A DNA stretch of 64,000 nucleotides from NCBI GenBank assembly GCA_013364255.1, contig CP054936.1:5467353-5531352 (forward strand), written 5' to 3'. The DNA is from Streptomyces seoulensis (GTDB taxonomy: Bacteria > Actinomycetota > Actinomycetes > Streptomycetales > Streptomycetaceae). How positions within the stretch are numbered: the first letter of the stretch is position 1; the number at the start of each line of letters is the position of its first letter. The position numbers and the translations under genes are program-made. A model generated the notes under the pieces. The model had not been told where the DNA came from, made no database searches, and saw only the letters and a program-made list of their open reading frames with translations. This document shows positions 1 to 9,576 of the stretch, piece by piece.

Positions 1-425
1 GCCGCCCCGAGGGCGAGGAGGACGACGGCGGCCGGTCCCTGGTCGAACTGGTGCAGACGCCCGCCCAGCGGGAGATCCTGGGCCGGCTCACCGCCGTCAT
101 GTCCCTGCTGGAGGGACACGCCGACTACGTGATGGACGGCGTCGGCCCCGACGTCGTGCCGAGCGTGGCGGAGATCCGCGAGAAGTTCCAGCAGCGTCGC
201 GCCAAGGGCGCCTCGCGGCTCGACAGCGCCCTGCGCAAGCTGCTGGGCCTGGACGCCAAGCTGCGCCAGTACCGCGACGGCGAGCGGTTCGTCCGCGCGG
301 TCGTCGACGAGGTCGGCATGGACGGCTTCAACCGCGTGTGGACCTCCCCGAACACCCTCCCCACCAAGACCGAGATCGCCAAACCGGCGGACTGGGTCGC
401 ACGGGTGCACCGCAGGGGCGAGTGA
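1..425 (+). CDS. DUF2342-family zinc-dependent metalloprotease-like protein, C-terminal part
   Basis: The gene enters from the left edge; the first complete codon is at 3 and the TGA at 423-425. The visible ~140 residues contain LLEGHADYVMD, the conserved C-terminal block of actinobacterial DUF2342 proteins, also called putative hydrolase or F420-biosynthesis-associated protein. A gene of this family commonly lies directly upstream of tilS in actinobacteria, as here. The Glu-Gly-His segment fits the zincin-like fold proposed for the family; the rest of the active site is outside the window. The true start is not visible, and the in-frame GTG at 51 is internal. Biological substrate is unknown. 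Confidence 0.75.
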   Translation, partial: RPEGEEDDGGRSLVELVQTPAQREILGRLTAVMSLLEGHADYVMDGVGPDVVPSVAEIREKFQQRRAKGASRLDSALRKLLGLDAKLRQYRDGERFVRAVVDEVGMDGFNRVWTSPNTLPTKTEIAKPADWVARVHRRGE

Positions 426-621
426 GGAACTCACGTGCGGACGGGGCGGACCGAATCCGGCCGACGGCAGGCGAACGCCCCTCCAATCACCCGTCCGAGG
501 GACCGTAGGCAATGGGTAGGCGTGCAATGCTCGGGGAACGGCCCGTTTCTGTCACCATCGACACACTCTGAGTGACCGATCTCGGGCTCACCCCCCGAAT
601 ACTCCGTGAAGGGAACCGGAC

Positions 622-1821
622 ATGGGTCCCCATCCTGCGGTCGCGGCGATACGCCTGGCGGTACGCCGCGTCCTGAACGACATCCTCGACGAGCAGACCG
701 CGCCCGGCGCCGGGCCGCCCCGCCCCGAGCTCCAGACCGCGCACGCGGCGCAGCAGGCGTACGGCGGGCAGGTGCGCCACGCCGCCCCCGCCCCGCGCGC
801 CGAGTGGTCCGCCGGGCGGCCGCAGCGCGGCGTGCCGACCCCCGGCCGCGGCCGGGACGCCGCCGCCCGCCCCGCCTCCGGCCCGCGACCCCCCCACGAG
901 CACCCGCCCGCCCCGCTGGTGCTCGTCGCCTGTTCCGGCGGCGCCGACTCCATGGCGCTCGCCTCCGCCCTCGCCTTCGAAGCCCCCAAGCTCGGCATCC
1001 GGGCCGGTGGCGTCACCGTCGACCACGGCCTCCAGACCGGCTCCGACCTCAGGGCCGGCGAGGTCGCCCAGCGGCTGCGCGAACTGGGCCTCGACCCGGT
1101 CGACGCCGTCGCCGTCAGCGTGGGCCGCGAGGGCGGCCCCGAGGCCGCCGCCCGCGACGCCCGCTACGCCGCCCTGGACGCCGCCGCCGAACGCCACGGT
1201 GCCGCCGCGGTCCTGCTCGGCCACACCCGCGACGACCAGGCCGAGACCGTGCTGCTGGGGCTGGCCCGCGGCTCCGGCATCCGCTCCCTGTCCGGAATGG
1301 CCGCGGTCTCGGGGGCCGGCGGCCGTTACCGGCGCCCGTTCCTGCACCTGGACCGCCAGACCGCCCGCACGGCCTGCCTGGTCCAGTCCCTGCCCGTCTG
1401 GGACGACCCGCACAACGCGGACCCCGCCTACACCCGCTCCCGACTGCGCCACGAGGGCCTGCCCGCGCTGGAGAAGGCCCTCGGCAAGGGCGTCGTGGAG
1501 GCCCTCGCCCGCACCGCGCAGCTCTCCCGCGACGACGCCGACGCCCTGGACGCCTGGGCCGGGCAGGCCGACGCCGCCGTCCGCGACGACGCCGGCCGGC
1601 TGGAGTGCGCCAAACTGTCCGTCCTGCCGCCCGCCGTGCGCCGCCGCATCCTGCGCCGGGCCGCCATCGAGGCCGGCGCCCCGGCGGGCTCCCTGTTCGC
1701 CCGGCACATCGAGGAAGTCGACCGGCTGATCACCGGTTGGCGTGGTCAGGGAGTCATCAACCTCCCGGGCAAAGTCGTCGCCCAGCGGCAGGGTGGCAGA
1801 CTGGTGATTCGGCAAGGCTGA
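622..1821 (+). CDS. tilS: tRNA(Ile)-lysidine synthetase TilS
   Basis: ATP-dependent ligation of lysine to C34 of tRNA-Ile(CAU), changing both codon reading and aminoacylation identity; cytoplasmic and essential in bacteria. The PP-loop SGGADSMAL lies near residues 105-113, followed by DHGLQ, GHTRDDQAET and the NADP-Y-RSRLR region typical of the N-type ATPase fold. The ATG at 622 has GAAGGGA upstream and opens the conserved first helix (MGPHPAVAAIRLAVRRVL). Between that helix and the PP-loop lies a Pro/Arg/Ala-rich stretch of about 60 residues, longer than I expect for streptomycete TilS. The C-terminal domain is of the short actinobacterial type. hpt follows 108 bp downstream, the usual tilS-hpt-ftsH order. 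Confidence 0.94.
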   Translation: MGPHPAVAAIRLAVRRVLNDILDEQTAPGAGPPRPELQTAHAAQQAYGGQVRHAAPAPRAEWSAGRPQRGVPTPGRGRDAAARPASGPRPPHEHPPAPLVLVACSGGADSMALASALAFEAPKLGIRAGGVTVDHGLQTGSDLRAGEVAQRLRELGLDPVDAVAVSVGREGGPEAAARDARYAALDAAAERHGAAAVLLGHTRDDQAETVLLGLARGSGIRSLSGMAAVSGAGGRYRRPFLHLDRQTARTACLVQSLPVWDDPHNADPAYTRSRLRHEGLPALEKALGKGVVEALARTAQLSRDDADALDAWAGQADAAVRDDAGRLECAKLSVLPPAVRRRILRRAAIEAGAPAGSLFARHIEEVDRLITGWRGQGVINLPGKVVAQRQGGRLVIRQG

Positions 1822-1932
1822 ATCCTTCCCTCTCGGGGAGGCCCCGGTCTCCCCCTCCGGGGAGGTGCCGGACGGCCGGCCTCCCCGCAGGGGGAGGGCC
1901 GGAACAGCCGGTGGGACGACCGACCGAAAGTG

Positions 1933-2493
1933 ATGCGGGTGGACGCGAAAGACATGGGTGCCGACCTTCAGCAGGTGCTCATCACCAAGGAAGAGATCGA
2001 CGCGAAGCTGGCGGAGCTGGCCGCGAAGATCGACGCGGAGTACGCGGGCAAGGACCTGCTGATCGTCGGCGTGCTCAAGGGCGCGGTCATGGTCATGGCC
2101 GACCTGGCCCGGTCCCTGTCCACCCCCGTCACCATGGACTGGATGGCGGTGTCCTCCTACGGCGCCGGCACCCAGTCCTCCGGAGTGGTGCGGATCCTCA
2201 AGGACCTCGACACCGACATCAAGGGCCGGCACGTCCTGATCGTCGAGGACATCATCGACTCCGGGCTGACCCTGTCCTGGCTGCTGTCCAACCTCGGCTC
2301 CCGCGAGCCGGCCTCCCTCAAGGTGTGCACGCTGCTGCGCAAGCCGGACGCCGCGAAGGTCGCCATCGACGTGGAGTGGGTCGGCTTCGACATCCCCAAC
2401 GAGTTCGTCGTCGGCTACGGCCTCGACTACGCCGAGAAATACCGCAACCTGCCGTTCGTCGGTACGCTCGCCCCCCACGTCTACGGCGGCTGA
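1933..2493 (+). CDS. hpt: Hypoxanthine phosphoribosyltransferase
   Basis: Purine salvage: hypoxanthine or guanine plus PRPP gives IMP or GMP. The PRPP-binding loop VLIVEDIIDSGLTL and the upstream SSYGAGTQSSG flexible loop are intact, and the length (186 aa from the ATG) is normal for HPRT. GTG (1930) and ATG (1933) are adjacent in frame; MRVDAKDMG matches the usual streptomycete N-terminus, so the ATG is preferred. It lies between tilS and ftsH, a linkage also seen in Bacillus and other actinobacteria. The 108 bp gap from tilS is full of G/C inverted repeats, so separate transcription is possible. Confidence 0.95.
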   Translation: MRVDAKDMGADLQQVLITKEEIDAKLAELAAKIDAEYAGKDLLIVGVLKGAVMVMADLARSLSTPVTMDWMAVSSYGAGTQSSGVVRILKDLDTDIKGRHVLIVEDIIDSGLTLSWLLSNLGSREPASLKVCTLLRKPDAAKVAIDVEWVGFDIPNEFVVGYGLDYAEKYRNLPFVGTLAPHVYGG

Positions 2494-2678
2494 CCCGGAC
2501 GGTCCCGGCTCCGTGACGGTGATCGGGAACCCCGGCGGCCCCGGAGCCGTTGGAGCATGCAGACGGGGACGCCGGCTCTCCTGTGCGGCTACCAGCCGCC
2601 ATGCTGGGGTACCGTCAGAAGAACTGTCTTATCAAACTCACTATGGCAGGAGGGACGGGGCGGCACCGCTCCGTATGG

Positions 2679-4718
<2,040 letters not shown>

Positions 4719-4759
4719 CCGGAGAGCCGTCCGGAGGCAGCCTGGCCGCCTCCGGCCCC

Positions 4760-4785
4760 GGAATGGATGCCGCGCCCCCCTGGTT
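4760..4785 (+). promoter_or_regulatory. SigR-type promoter candidate upstream of folE
   Basis: GGAAT (4760-4764), exactly 18 nt, then GTT (4783-4785) matches the oxidative-stress sigma factor SigR consensus GGAAT-N18-GTT. A start near 4791 would give a folE leader of about 57 nt. The spacer overlaps the left arm of the ftsH terminator hairpin, so the match could be chance within GC-rich sequence. Confidence 0.45.
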
Positions 4786-4805
4786 CTAGCCTTGGGGGCG
4801 CGGCA
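4768..4805 (+). terminator. Intrinsic terminator after ftsH
   Basis: A perfect 12 bp stem (TGCCGCGCCCCC at 4768-4779 against GGGGGCGCGGCA at 4794-4805) with a 14 nt loop, followed directly by TTT. It ends ftsH transcription 50 bp past the stop codon. Confidence 0.75.
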
Positions 4806-4848
4806 TTTCGCATGCCCGCTGATGAGACACACAGGAACGAGGCTTCAG

Positions 4849-5454
4849 ATGACCGACCCCGTGACGCTGGACGGCGAGGGCACCATCGGCGAGTTCGACG
4901 AGAAGCGCGCCGAGAACGCCGTGCGCGAGTTGCTCATCGCGGTCGGCGAGGACCCGGACCGCGAGGGCCTGCTCGACACCCCGGCACGGGTGGCGCGGGC
5001 GTACCGGGAGATATTCGCGGGACTGTGGCAGAAGCCCGAGGACGTCCTGACGACGACGTTCGACCTGGGGCACGACGAGATGGTGCTGGTGAAGGACATC
5101 GAGGTGTTCTCCACCTGCGAGCACCACCTCGTGCCGTTCCGCGGCGTCGCCCACGTCGGATACATCCCGTCCGCCAGCGGGAAGATCACCGGTCTGTCCA
5201 AGCTGGCCCGGCTGGTGGACGTCTACGCCCGCCGTCCGCAGGTGCAGGAACGTCTCACCACGCAGGTCGCGGACTCGCTGATGGAGATCCTGGAGCCGCG
5301 CGGCGTGATCGTGGTCGTGGAGTGCGAGCACATGTGCATGTCCATGCGCGGCATCCGCAAGCCCGGCGCGAAGACCATCACCTCGGCGGTGCGCGGCCAG
5401 CTGCGCGACGCCGCCACGCGCAACGAGGCGATGAGCCTGATCATGGCGCGCTGA
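4849..5454 (+). CDS. folE: GTP cyclohydrolase I FolE
   Basis: First step of folate synthesis, GTP to 7,8-dihydroneopterin triphosphate plus formate. Zinc ligands are visible in CEHHLVPF (near residues 90-97) and CEHMCM (near 161-166), with the GTP-binding SKLARLVDVYARRPQVQERL block between them. The 201 aa length is standard. The ATG at 4849 (MTDPVTLDGEG) matches the family; upstream in-frame starts (4792) lie inside the terminator. The remaining folate genes (folP, folB, folK) lie on the opposite strand just downstream, so the pathway is clustered but split across a convergent junction. Confidence 0.95.
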   Translation: MTDPVTLDGEGTIGEFDEKRAENAVRELLIAVGEDPDREGLLDTPARVARAYREIFAGLWQKPEDVLTTTFDLGHDEMVLVKDIEVFSTCEHHLVPFRGVAHVGYIPSASGKITGLSKLARLVDVYARRPQVQERLTTQVADSLMEILEPRGVIVVVECEHMCMSMRGIRKPGAKTITSAVRGQLRDAATRNEAMSLIMAR

Positions 5455-5461
5455 GCCGTCC

Positions 5462-5517
5462 GGCCCCCGCCGGGGGCCTGTGTCCCGCCCCGCCCCTGGT
5501 CGTCGGGGCCGGGGCGG
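5462..5517. terminator. Hairpins in the folE / DUF3180 convergent gap
   Basis: Two GC hairpins lie in this 83 bp gap: GGCCCCC (5462-5468) with GGGGGCC (5472-5478), then CCGCCCC-G-CCCC (5485-5496) with GGGG-CC-GGGGCGG (5505-5517). No U-tract is obvious; placement between converging genes suggests bidirectional termination. Confidence 0.55.
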
Positions 5518-5537
5518 TCACCCGGCCGGCGGCGCGC

Positions 5538-6026
5538 TCAGGCCGCCGGTTCCGCGTTGCCGTGGTCCTCGTCGTCGTCCTCGGGGAGCTTGCAGACCCG
5601 TTCGAGGAAGAGGGCCGCCGCTATCACCGCGATGCCGGCCAGGACCGAGAAGGCCGCGTAGACGGCCTGGTCGCGGCGGGCCGGGATGTCGAGGAGTTCC
5701 AGCAGGAAGACGCCGGTGCCGCCGTACATGCCGGCGACCAGCGCGGCCACCAGGGCGCTCGCCTGGCCGAAGACGACCGCGCGGGCCGCCATCAGCGGGT
5801 CCACGCCCTTGGCGCCGGGCCGCCGTTCGCGCTGCGCCTTGAACCGGGCGCGCAGCGACAGCGCCGTGGACAGCAGGACGACGGCGATCAGGCCGAGGAC
5901 GATCGGCGCGGCCACCGGCACGCTGGGCAGCGTCCCCACCGAGTTCCACAGCCGGGCGCCCGCCCAGGACAGCACTCCGGCCACGACGAACACGCCGGCC
6001 AGCACCCTGATGCGCAGCTCTTTCAC
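5538..6026 (-). CDS. DUF3180 family membrane protein
   Basis: A 162 aa integral membrane protein with about four hydrophobic segments: residues ~8-27, ~38-56, a third around LVAALVAGMYGG, and a fourth around FSVLAGIAVIAAALFL. A charged loop KAQRERRPGAKGVDP and an acidic tail (EDDDEDHG) are also present. It matches DUF3180, a family regularly found just downstream of folK in actinobacteria. Function is unknown; conserved linkage hints at a role in pterin or PABA-related metabolism, which is inference. Two hairpins at 6074-6143 separate it from folK, so it may be only partly co-transcribed with the folate operon. Confidence 0.85.
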   Translation of the reverse strand: MKELRIRVLAGVFVVAGVLSWAGARLWNSVGTLPSVPVAAPIVLGLIAVVLLSTALSLRARFKAQRERRPGAKGVDPLMAARAVVFGQASALVAALVAGMYGGTGVFLLELLDIPARRDQAVYAAFSVLAGIAVIAAALFLERVCKLPEDDDEDHGNAEPAA

Positions 6027-6073
6027 GGTGTCCCTTCAGCTCCCCCGGACCGTGGTCGGGCGTGGGCGGCCGC

Positions 6074-6102
6074 CGGCCGGACCCGGTCGCCGGGTCCGGC
6101 CG
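6074..6102 (-). terminator. Hairpin downstream of folK
   Basis: A 13 bp perfect stem (6074-6086 against 6090-6102) with a 3 nt loop TCG, between folK and the DUF3180 gene. Very stable and GC-rich, without a U-tract. Confidence 0.5.
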
Positions 6103-6119
6103 CGGCCGAACATCGTCTG

Positions 6120-6143
6120 GACGTACGGCCGCGGCCGTACGTC
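6120..6143. repeat. Perfect 24 bp palindrome between folK and DUF3180 gene
   Basis: The arms GACGTACGGCCG (6120-6131) and CGGCCGTACGTC (6132-6143) form an uninterrupted two-fold symmetric sequence. It could be a protein-binding operator or part of a terminator; with no loop it is a poor RNA hairpin, which favours a DNA-binding site. Confidence 0.6.
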
Positions 6144-6159
6144 GTCTAGACCTTAACGA

Positions 6160-6771
6160 CTACTCGGGCAGCCGGAGTTCCAGGTCCGCGCGCGGTTCGA
6201 CGCCCGCACGGGTGACGGAGGCCAGCAGGCCGGAGACCGGTCCGCGGCCCGGGAGCTGGGCCTCGGGGTCCACGTCGTGCCACGGGGCGAGGACGAAGGC
6301 GCGTTCGTGGGCGCGCGGGTGCGGGAGCGTCAGCCGGGGGTCGTCGGAGACGACGTCGGCGTAGGAGACGATGTCGACGTCGATGGTGCGCGGGCCCCAG
6401 CGCTCGTCCCGGACCCGGTTGAACGCCTCCTCGACGGCGTGCGCCCGCTCCAGCAGGGAGGACGGCGGCAGCGTCGTCTTCAGCACCACCACGGCGTTGA
6501 AGTACGACGGCTGGGAGCCGGGATCGACGCCCCACGGCTCGGTCTCGTAGACGGGGGAGACCGCCTTGATGCGCACGCCGGGCGTGTCCTCCAGGGCGTC
6601 GATGGCGCCCTGGAGGGTCTCCAGGCGGTTGCCGAGGTTGGAGCCGAGGGAGACGACGGCCCGTTTCGGGTTGCTGAGGGTGGTGTCGGCGGCGTCGACC
6701 TGCTGGACGACCGAGGCGGGCACCGGCTGGACGGTCGGGTCGCTGTGACCCTGGAGGAAAGGTCGGGTCAT
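6160..6771 (-). CDS. folK: 6-hydroxymethyl-7,8-dihydropterin pyrophosphokinase FolK
   Basis: Transfers pyrophosphate from ATP to 6-hydroxymethyl-dihydropterin, giving the substrate of FolP. Family motifs are clear: VVSLGSNLGNR (start of the fold), SPVYETEPWG, YFNAVVVLKT, and ERWGPRTIDVDIV containing the Mg-binding Asp pair, then LPHPRAHERAFVLAPW. The protein has a ~35 residue N-terminal extension before the first motif. Its ATG (6771) overlaps the stop of folB by 4 nt (ATGA), so the two are translationally coupled. Fourth gene of the minus-strand folate operon. Confidence 0.94.
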   Translation of the reverse strand: MTRPFLQGHSDPTVQPVPASVVQQVDAADTTLSNPKRAVVSLGSNLGNRLETLQGAIDALEDTPGVRIKAVSPVYETEPWGVDPGSQPSYFNAVVVLKTTLPPSSLLERAHAVEEAFNRVRDERWGPRTIDVDIVSYADVVSDDPRLTLPHPRAHERAFVLAPWHDVDPEAQLPGRGPVSGLLASVTRAGVEPRADLELRLPE

Positions 6772-7127
6772 ACTCGGCTCCGGGTGATGGTGACGGTCAC
6801 GTCGTCGAAGGGGACGGTGATCGGGGCGTCCGGTTTGTGGACGCAGACCTCGACCTGCTCCACCCCCTCGTGCTTCAGACAGACCTGTGCGATGCGCTCG
6901 GCGAGCGTCTCGATCAGGTTCACCGGCTCGCCCTCCACCGCGGCCACGACCTCTTCGGCCACGATGCCGTAGTGCACGGTCTTCGCCAGGTCGTCGTCGG
7001 CGGCGGCCGGCCGGGTGTCCACACCCAGGACGAGGTCGACGAGGAACGTCTGGCCCTCCTCACGCTCCTTGGGGAACACTCCGTGGTGCCCGCGGGCCTT
7101 CAGGCCGCGCAGCGCGACACGATCCAC
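6768..7127 (-). CDS. folB: Dihydroneopterin aldolase FolB
   Basis: Converts 7,8-dihydroneopterin to 6-hydroxymethyl-dihydropterin and glycolaldehyde. The 119 aa product shows GLKARGHHGVFPKEREEGQTFLVD, VHYGIVAEEV and NLIETLAERIAQ, including the catalytic Glu/Lys region (HKPDAPI near the C-terminus). I place the start at the GTG at 7127, since AGGAG sits 8 nt upstream; the frame stays open to 7184 but that extension is not family-like. It overlaps folK by 4 nt. Upstream, 259 bp without a gene separates it from the NTF2-like gene. Confidence 0.93.
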   Translation of the reverse strand: MDRVALRGLKARGHHGVFPKEREEGQTFLVDLVLGVDTRPAAADDDLAKTVHYGIVAEEVVAAVEGEPVNLIETLAERIAQVCLKHEGVEQVEVCVHKPDAPITVPFDDVTVTITRSRV

Positions 7128-7386
7128 GCGAATCACTCCTGCAGTCGTCGGTGACGGCCGGTCCCTGCCGCGTGCGGGCGGCACACCGGTCTCGGACGAA
7201 TCTACCCGCGGCCACCGACAGCGCCGGGCGGCGGGGCGGGCGACGGCGGGCGGAGCGGGGAGGTTTCACCGTGTGTTTCCCCTGGCGAAGCCGTCTGCTC
7301 ACGGCGCGGCGGCCCCTCCGGTACCCGAAGTCGTGATTCCGGCCACTCATGCGCTCCGCCGCCCTTCCCCAGGGCCCCCTACCCGC

Positions 7387-7890
7387 TCAGGCGGGGCTGT
7401 CGTCGTCCTCGTCGGCGTCGTTTTCGGCCAGAACCGGGGAGGCGTGGTGGGACCAGAGCTTCCAGCCGGCCGGGGTGCGCCGGAACACGTTCGTGGCGAC
7501 CACGAGCTGTCCGACCAGCGGTCCCAGCTCGTCGCCGTCGCCGGGCGCGGGGCCGCCGCTGAGGATGTTCTCGGCGCAGGTCACCAGGGCCGTGTCACCG
7601 GTGACGGAGACGTGCACGTCGGTCAGGAAGAACTGGATGTAGTCGGTGTTCGCCATGATCAGCGCGTACGACCGCAGCACCTCGCCGCGGCCGGTCAGGG
7701 CCGGCCAGCCCGGGTGCACGCAGGAGATCACGCCGGCGTCGGCCGGATCGTGGTACTCCTCGTCGACGCCCAGGTCGGAGGGGGTGAGCCAGAGTGAGGT
7801 CAGTTCCTCGAAGTCGCCCCGCTCCAGTGCCTCGTAGTAGGCGGTGTTGGCTGCCTCGACCTGCTCGACATCCGTGTGCGGCGCGGTCAC
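7387..7890 (-). CDS. Nuclear transport factor 2-like (SnoaL-type) protein
   Basis: A 167 aa single-domain cone-fold protein: an N-terminal helix (EAANTAYYEALERGDFEELTSLW), a middle GVISCVHPGWPALTGRGEVLRSY block, and a C-terminal beta sheet ending in FRRTPAGWKLWSHHASPV. This pattern is typical of the NTF2/SnoaL superfamily, which includes both enzymes and binding proteins. Its GTG start overlaps the folP stop (GTGA, 7887-7890), so it is translated with folP. Conserved placement inside streptomycete folate operons suggests a pterin-related role, which is unproven. The acidic C-terminal tail (ENDADEDDD) is probably disordered. Confidence 0.85.
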   Translation of the reverse strand: MTAPHTDVEQVEAANTAYYEALERGDFEELTSLWLTPSDLGVDEEYHDPADAGVISCVHPGWPALTGRGEVLRSYALIMANTDYIQFFLTDVHVSVTGDTALVTCAENILSGGPAPGDGDELGPLVGQLVVATNVFRRTPAGWKLWSHHASPVLAENDADEDDDSPA

Positions 7891-8828
7891 CGGGCTCCTT
7901 CGGGCGAGGCGGCCGGCTGTGCGGCGCGGACGCCGTCACCGGTGGGCGCGGCGGCGGCCGGGGCGGCGGCGCGGGCCTGCTCGACGGCACGGGCGACCCG
8001 TACGGCGTCGGCGGTGGCGCGTACCTCGTGCACGCGCACCGCCCACGCGCCGGCGTGCGCCGCGAGCGCGGAGACGGCGGCCGTGGCGGCGTCGCGCTCC
8101 CGCGCGGGCGGCGGCGCGCCCTCGGGGCCGGCCAGCACCCGGCCGAGGAACCGCTTGCGGGAGGCGGCGACCAGCACCGGGTGGCCGAGGTCCAGCAGAC
8201 TGTCGAGGCGGGCCAGCAGGGCGAGGTCGTGCTCGGCGTCCTTGGAGAAGCCGAGTCCGGGGTCGACGACGACGCGGTCCGGGGCGACGCCGCCCGCCAG
8301 GACGGCCTCCACGCGCGCGTGCAGCTCGTCGGCGACCTCGGAGACGACGTCGGCGTAGACGCCCTTGACGTTGCCGCCCTCCAGGAAGCCGCGCCAGTGC
8401 ATGACGACGAACGGGGCGCCGGTGGCCGCGACGACCGGGATCATGTCGGGGTCGGCGAGACCGCCGCTGACGTCGTTGACGAGGACCGCGCCGACGGCGA
8501 GGGCCTGCTCGGCGACGCGGGCGCGCATGGTGTCGACCGAGACCGTGACGCCCTCGGCGGCCAGGCCGCGCACCACCGGGACGACCCGCCGCAGCTCCTC
8601 GGCCTCGTCCACGCGGGCGGCGCCGGGGCGGGTGGACTCGCCGCCGACGTCGACCAGGTCGGCGCCCTGCGCGACCAGGTCGAGACCGTGCTTGACGGCG
8701 GTGGTCGTGTCGAACCAGCGGCCGCCGTCGGAGAAGGAGTCGGGGGTCACGTTCACGACTCCCATGACCGCGCAGCGGTCCCATGCCGGAAGGCCCGCCA
8801 CTCGGCCGCGCCCGCTCTGGTTGCTCAT
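7887..8828 (-). CDS. folP: Dihydropteroate synthase FolP
   Basis: Condenses 6-hydroxymethyl-dihydropterin pyrophosphate with p-aminobenzoate; the sulfonamide target. Motifs: MGVVNVTPDSFSDGG (pyrophosphate loop), VDVGGESTRPGA, SVDTMRA, VNDVSGG, VVDPGLGFSKD and AASRKRFLG, all in order in a 313 aa TIM-barrel protein. The C-terminal ~35 residues are a low-complexity Ala-rich tail. ATG at 8828; a TAGGCT -10-like box ends 6 nt before it, so the mRNA is probably leaderless. First gene of the minus-strand folate operon. Confidence 0.95.
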   Translation of the reverse strand: MSNQSGRGRVAGLPAWDRCAVMGVVNVTPDSFSDGGRWFDTTTAVKHGLDLVAQGADLVDVGGESTRPGAARVDEAEELRRVVPVVRGLAAEGVTVSVDTMRARVAEQALAVGAVLVNDVSGGLADPDMIPVVAATGAPFVVMHWRGFLEGGNVKGVYADVVSEVADELHARVEAVLAGGVAPDRVVVDPGLGFSKDAEHDLALLARLDSLLDLGHPVLVAASRKRFLGRVLAGPEGAPPPARERDAATAAVSALAAHAGAWAVRVHEVRATADAVRVARAVEQARAAAPAAAAPTGDGVRAAQPAASPEGAR

Positions 8829-9471
8829 ACGTTCAGCCTAGGCCCAGCAGAGGAACGAGGAGCCCCGCGGCCCAGCGGCAGGACGGCACTCCAGCCACCC
8901 CGGCGAGTCCCGAAGCCGGGCCCAGGGCGGAGCCCCGGCCAGCCGTCGGCCGGACCCCGGCGAGCCTCAAAGCCAGCCGTCGGCCGGAGCTCGGCGAGCA
9001 CCGAAGCCGGCCCTCGGGCGGAGCCCCCGCCAGCTGTCGGCCGGACCCCGGCGAGCCTCGAAGCCAGCCGTCGGCTGGAGCTCGGCGAGCCTCGGAGCCG
9101 CCCCTCGGCCGCCCCTCGGCCGGAGCCCGGCCGGACCTCGGCTGGCCCCCGGCCGGAGACGGGCGGGAAGCGGGTGGAGCCGCGGCGTCGGAGGGGCGGC
9201 AGGGGAGAGCGCTCGGCACCGGTCGTGCGGCGCGGACGCTCCGCTCGGCCACCGTGCGCACGCCGGCCGCGGGCGGGGGCGTACGGCGGGGTGCGCCCAG
9301 TCGGTGCGGGGCGGGTCCGGAGGACGTCCGGGTACGGGTCGCCCCCGGCGCCGGAGGGGCGTCGGGGGCCTGGGTGGGGTGGGGCGCTGGTCGCGCCGCG
9401 CGGGACCGAGAGCCGGTTGCCCCGCGCGGGGCGAGGGCCGGTCGTCCCGCGCAGGCGGGGGCCGGTCACCT
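8829..9471. repeat. Intergenic ~34 bp degenerate tandem repeats
   Basis: No credible gene lies in 8829-9571. From about 8890 to 9160 a unit of about 34 bp recurs at least five times, best seen at 8940-8973, 8974-9007 and 9065-9098. Each copy carries CAGCCGTCGGC-GGA followed by CGGCGAGC and AAGC or GAGC. Copies are imperfect and one is shortened. Open frames here (on both strands) simply read through the repeat and have no start signals or coding bias. The remaining 9160-9471 is G/C-rich and unstructured to my eye. Confidence 0.7.
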
Positions 9472-9576
9472 CGCGTGGGCCGAGGCGGCGGTGGCCCCGC
9501 GTGGGCCGGGGAGGGCGGTCGTCCCGCGTGGGCCGAGGGGTCGGGGGCTCCGCGTGGGCCGGGAAGGGCGGTTATG
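9472..9576. repeat. Four tandem 26-27 bp repeats running into a gene's 3' end
   Basis: The block CGCGTGGGCCG begins at 9472, 9498, 9525 and 9551 (spacing 26, 27, 26), each followed by a G/C-rich remainder such as GGGAGGGCGGT. The last unit covers the stop codon (9572-9574) of the minus-strand MprF-like gene, so the array abuts coding sequence. Confidence 0.7.

Noticed and set aside
7060..7350. 96-codon minus-strand ORF upstream of folB
   Set aside because: Arg/Pro-rich, overlaps the folB start in another frame, no start signal.
8940..9100. CRISPR array
   Set aside because: Units are contiguous and degenerate with no unique spacers and no cas genes nearby.
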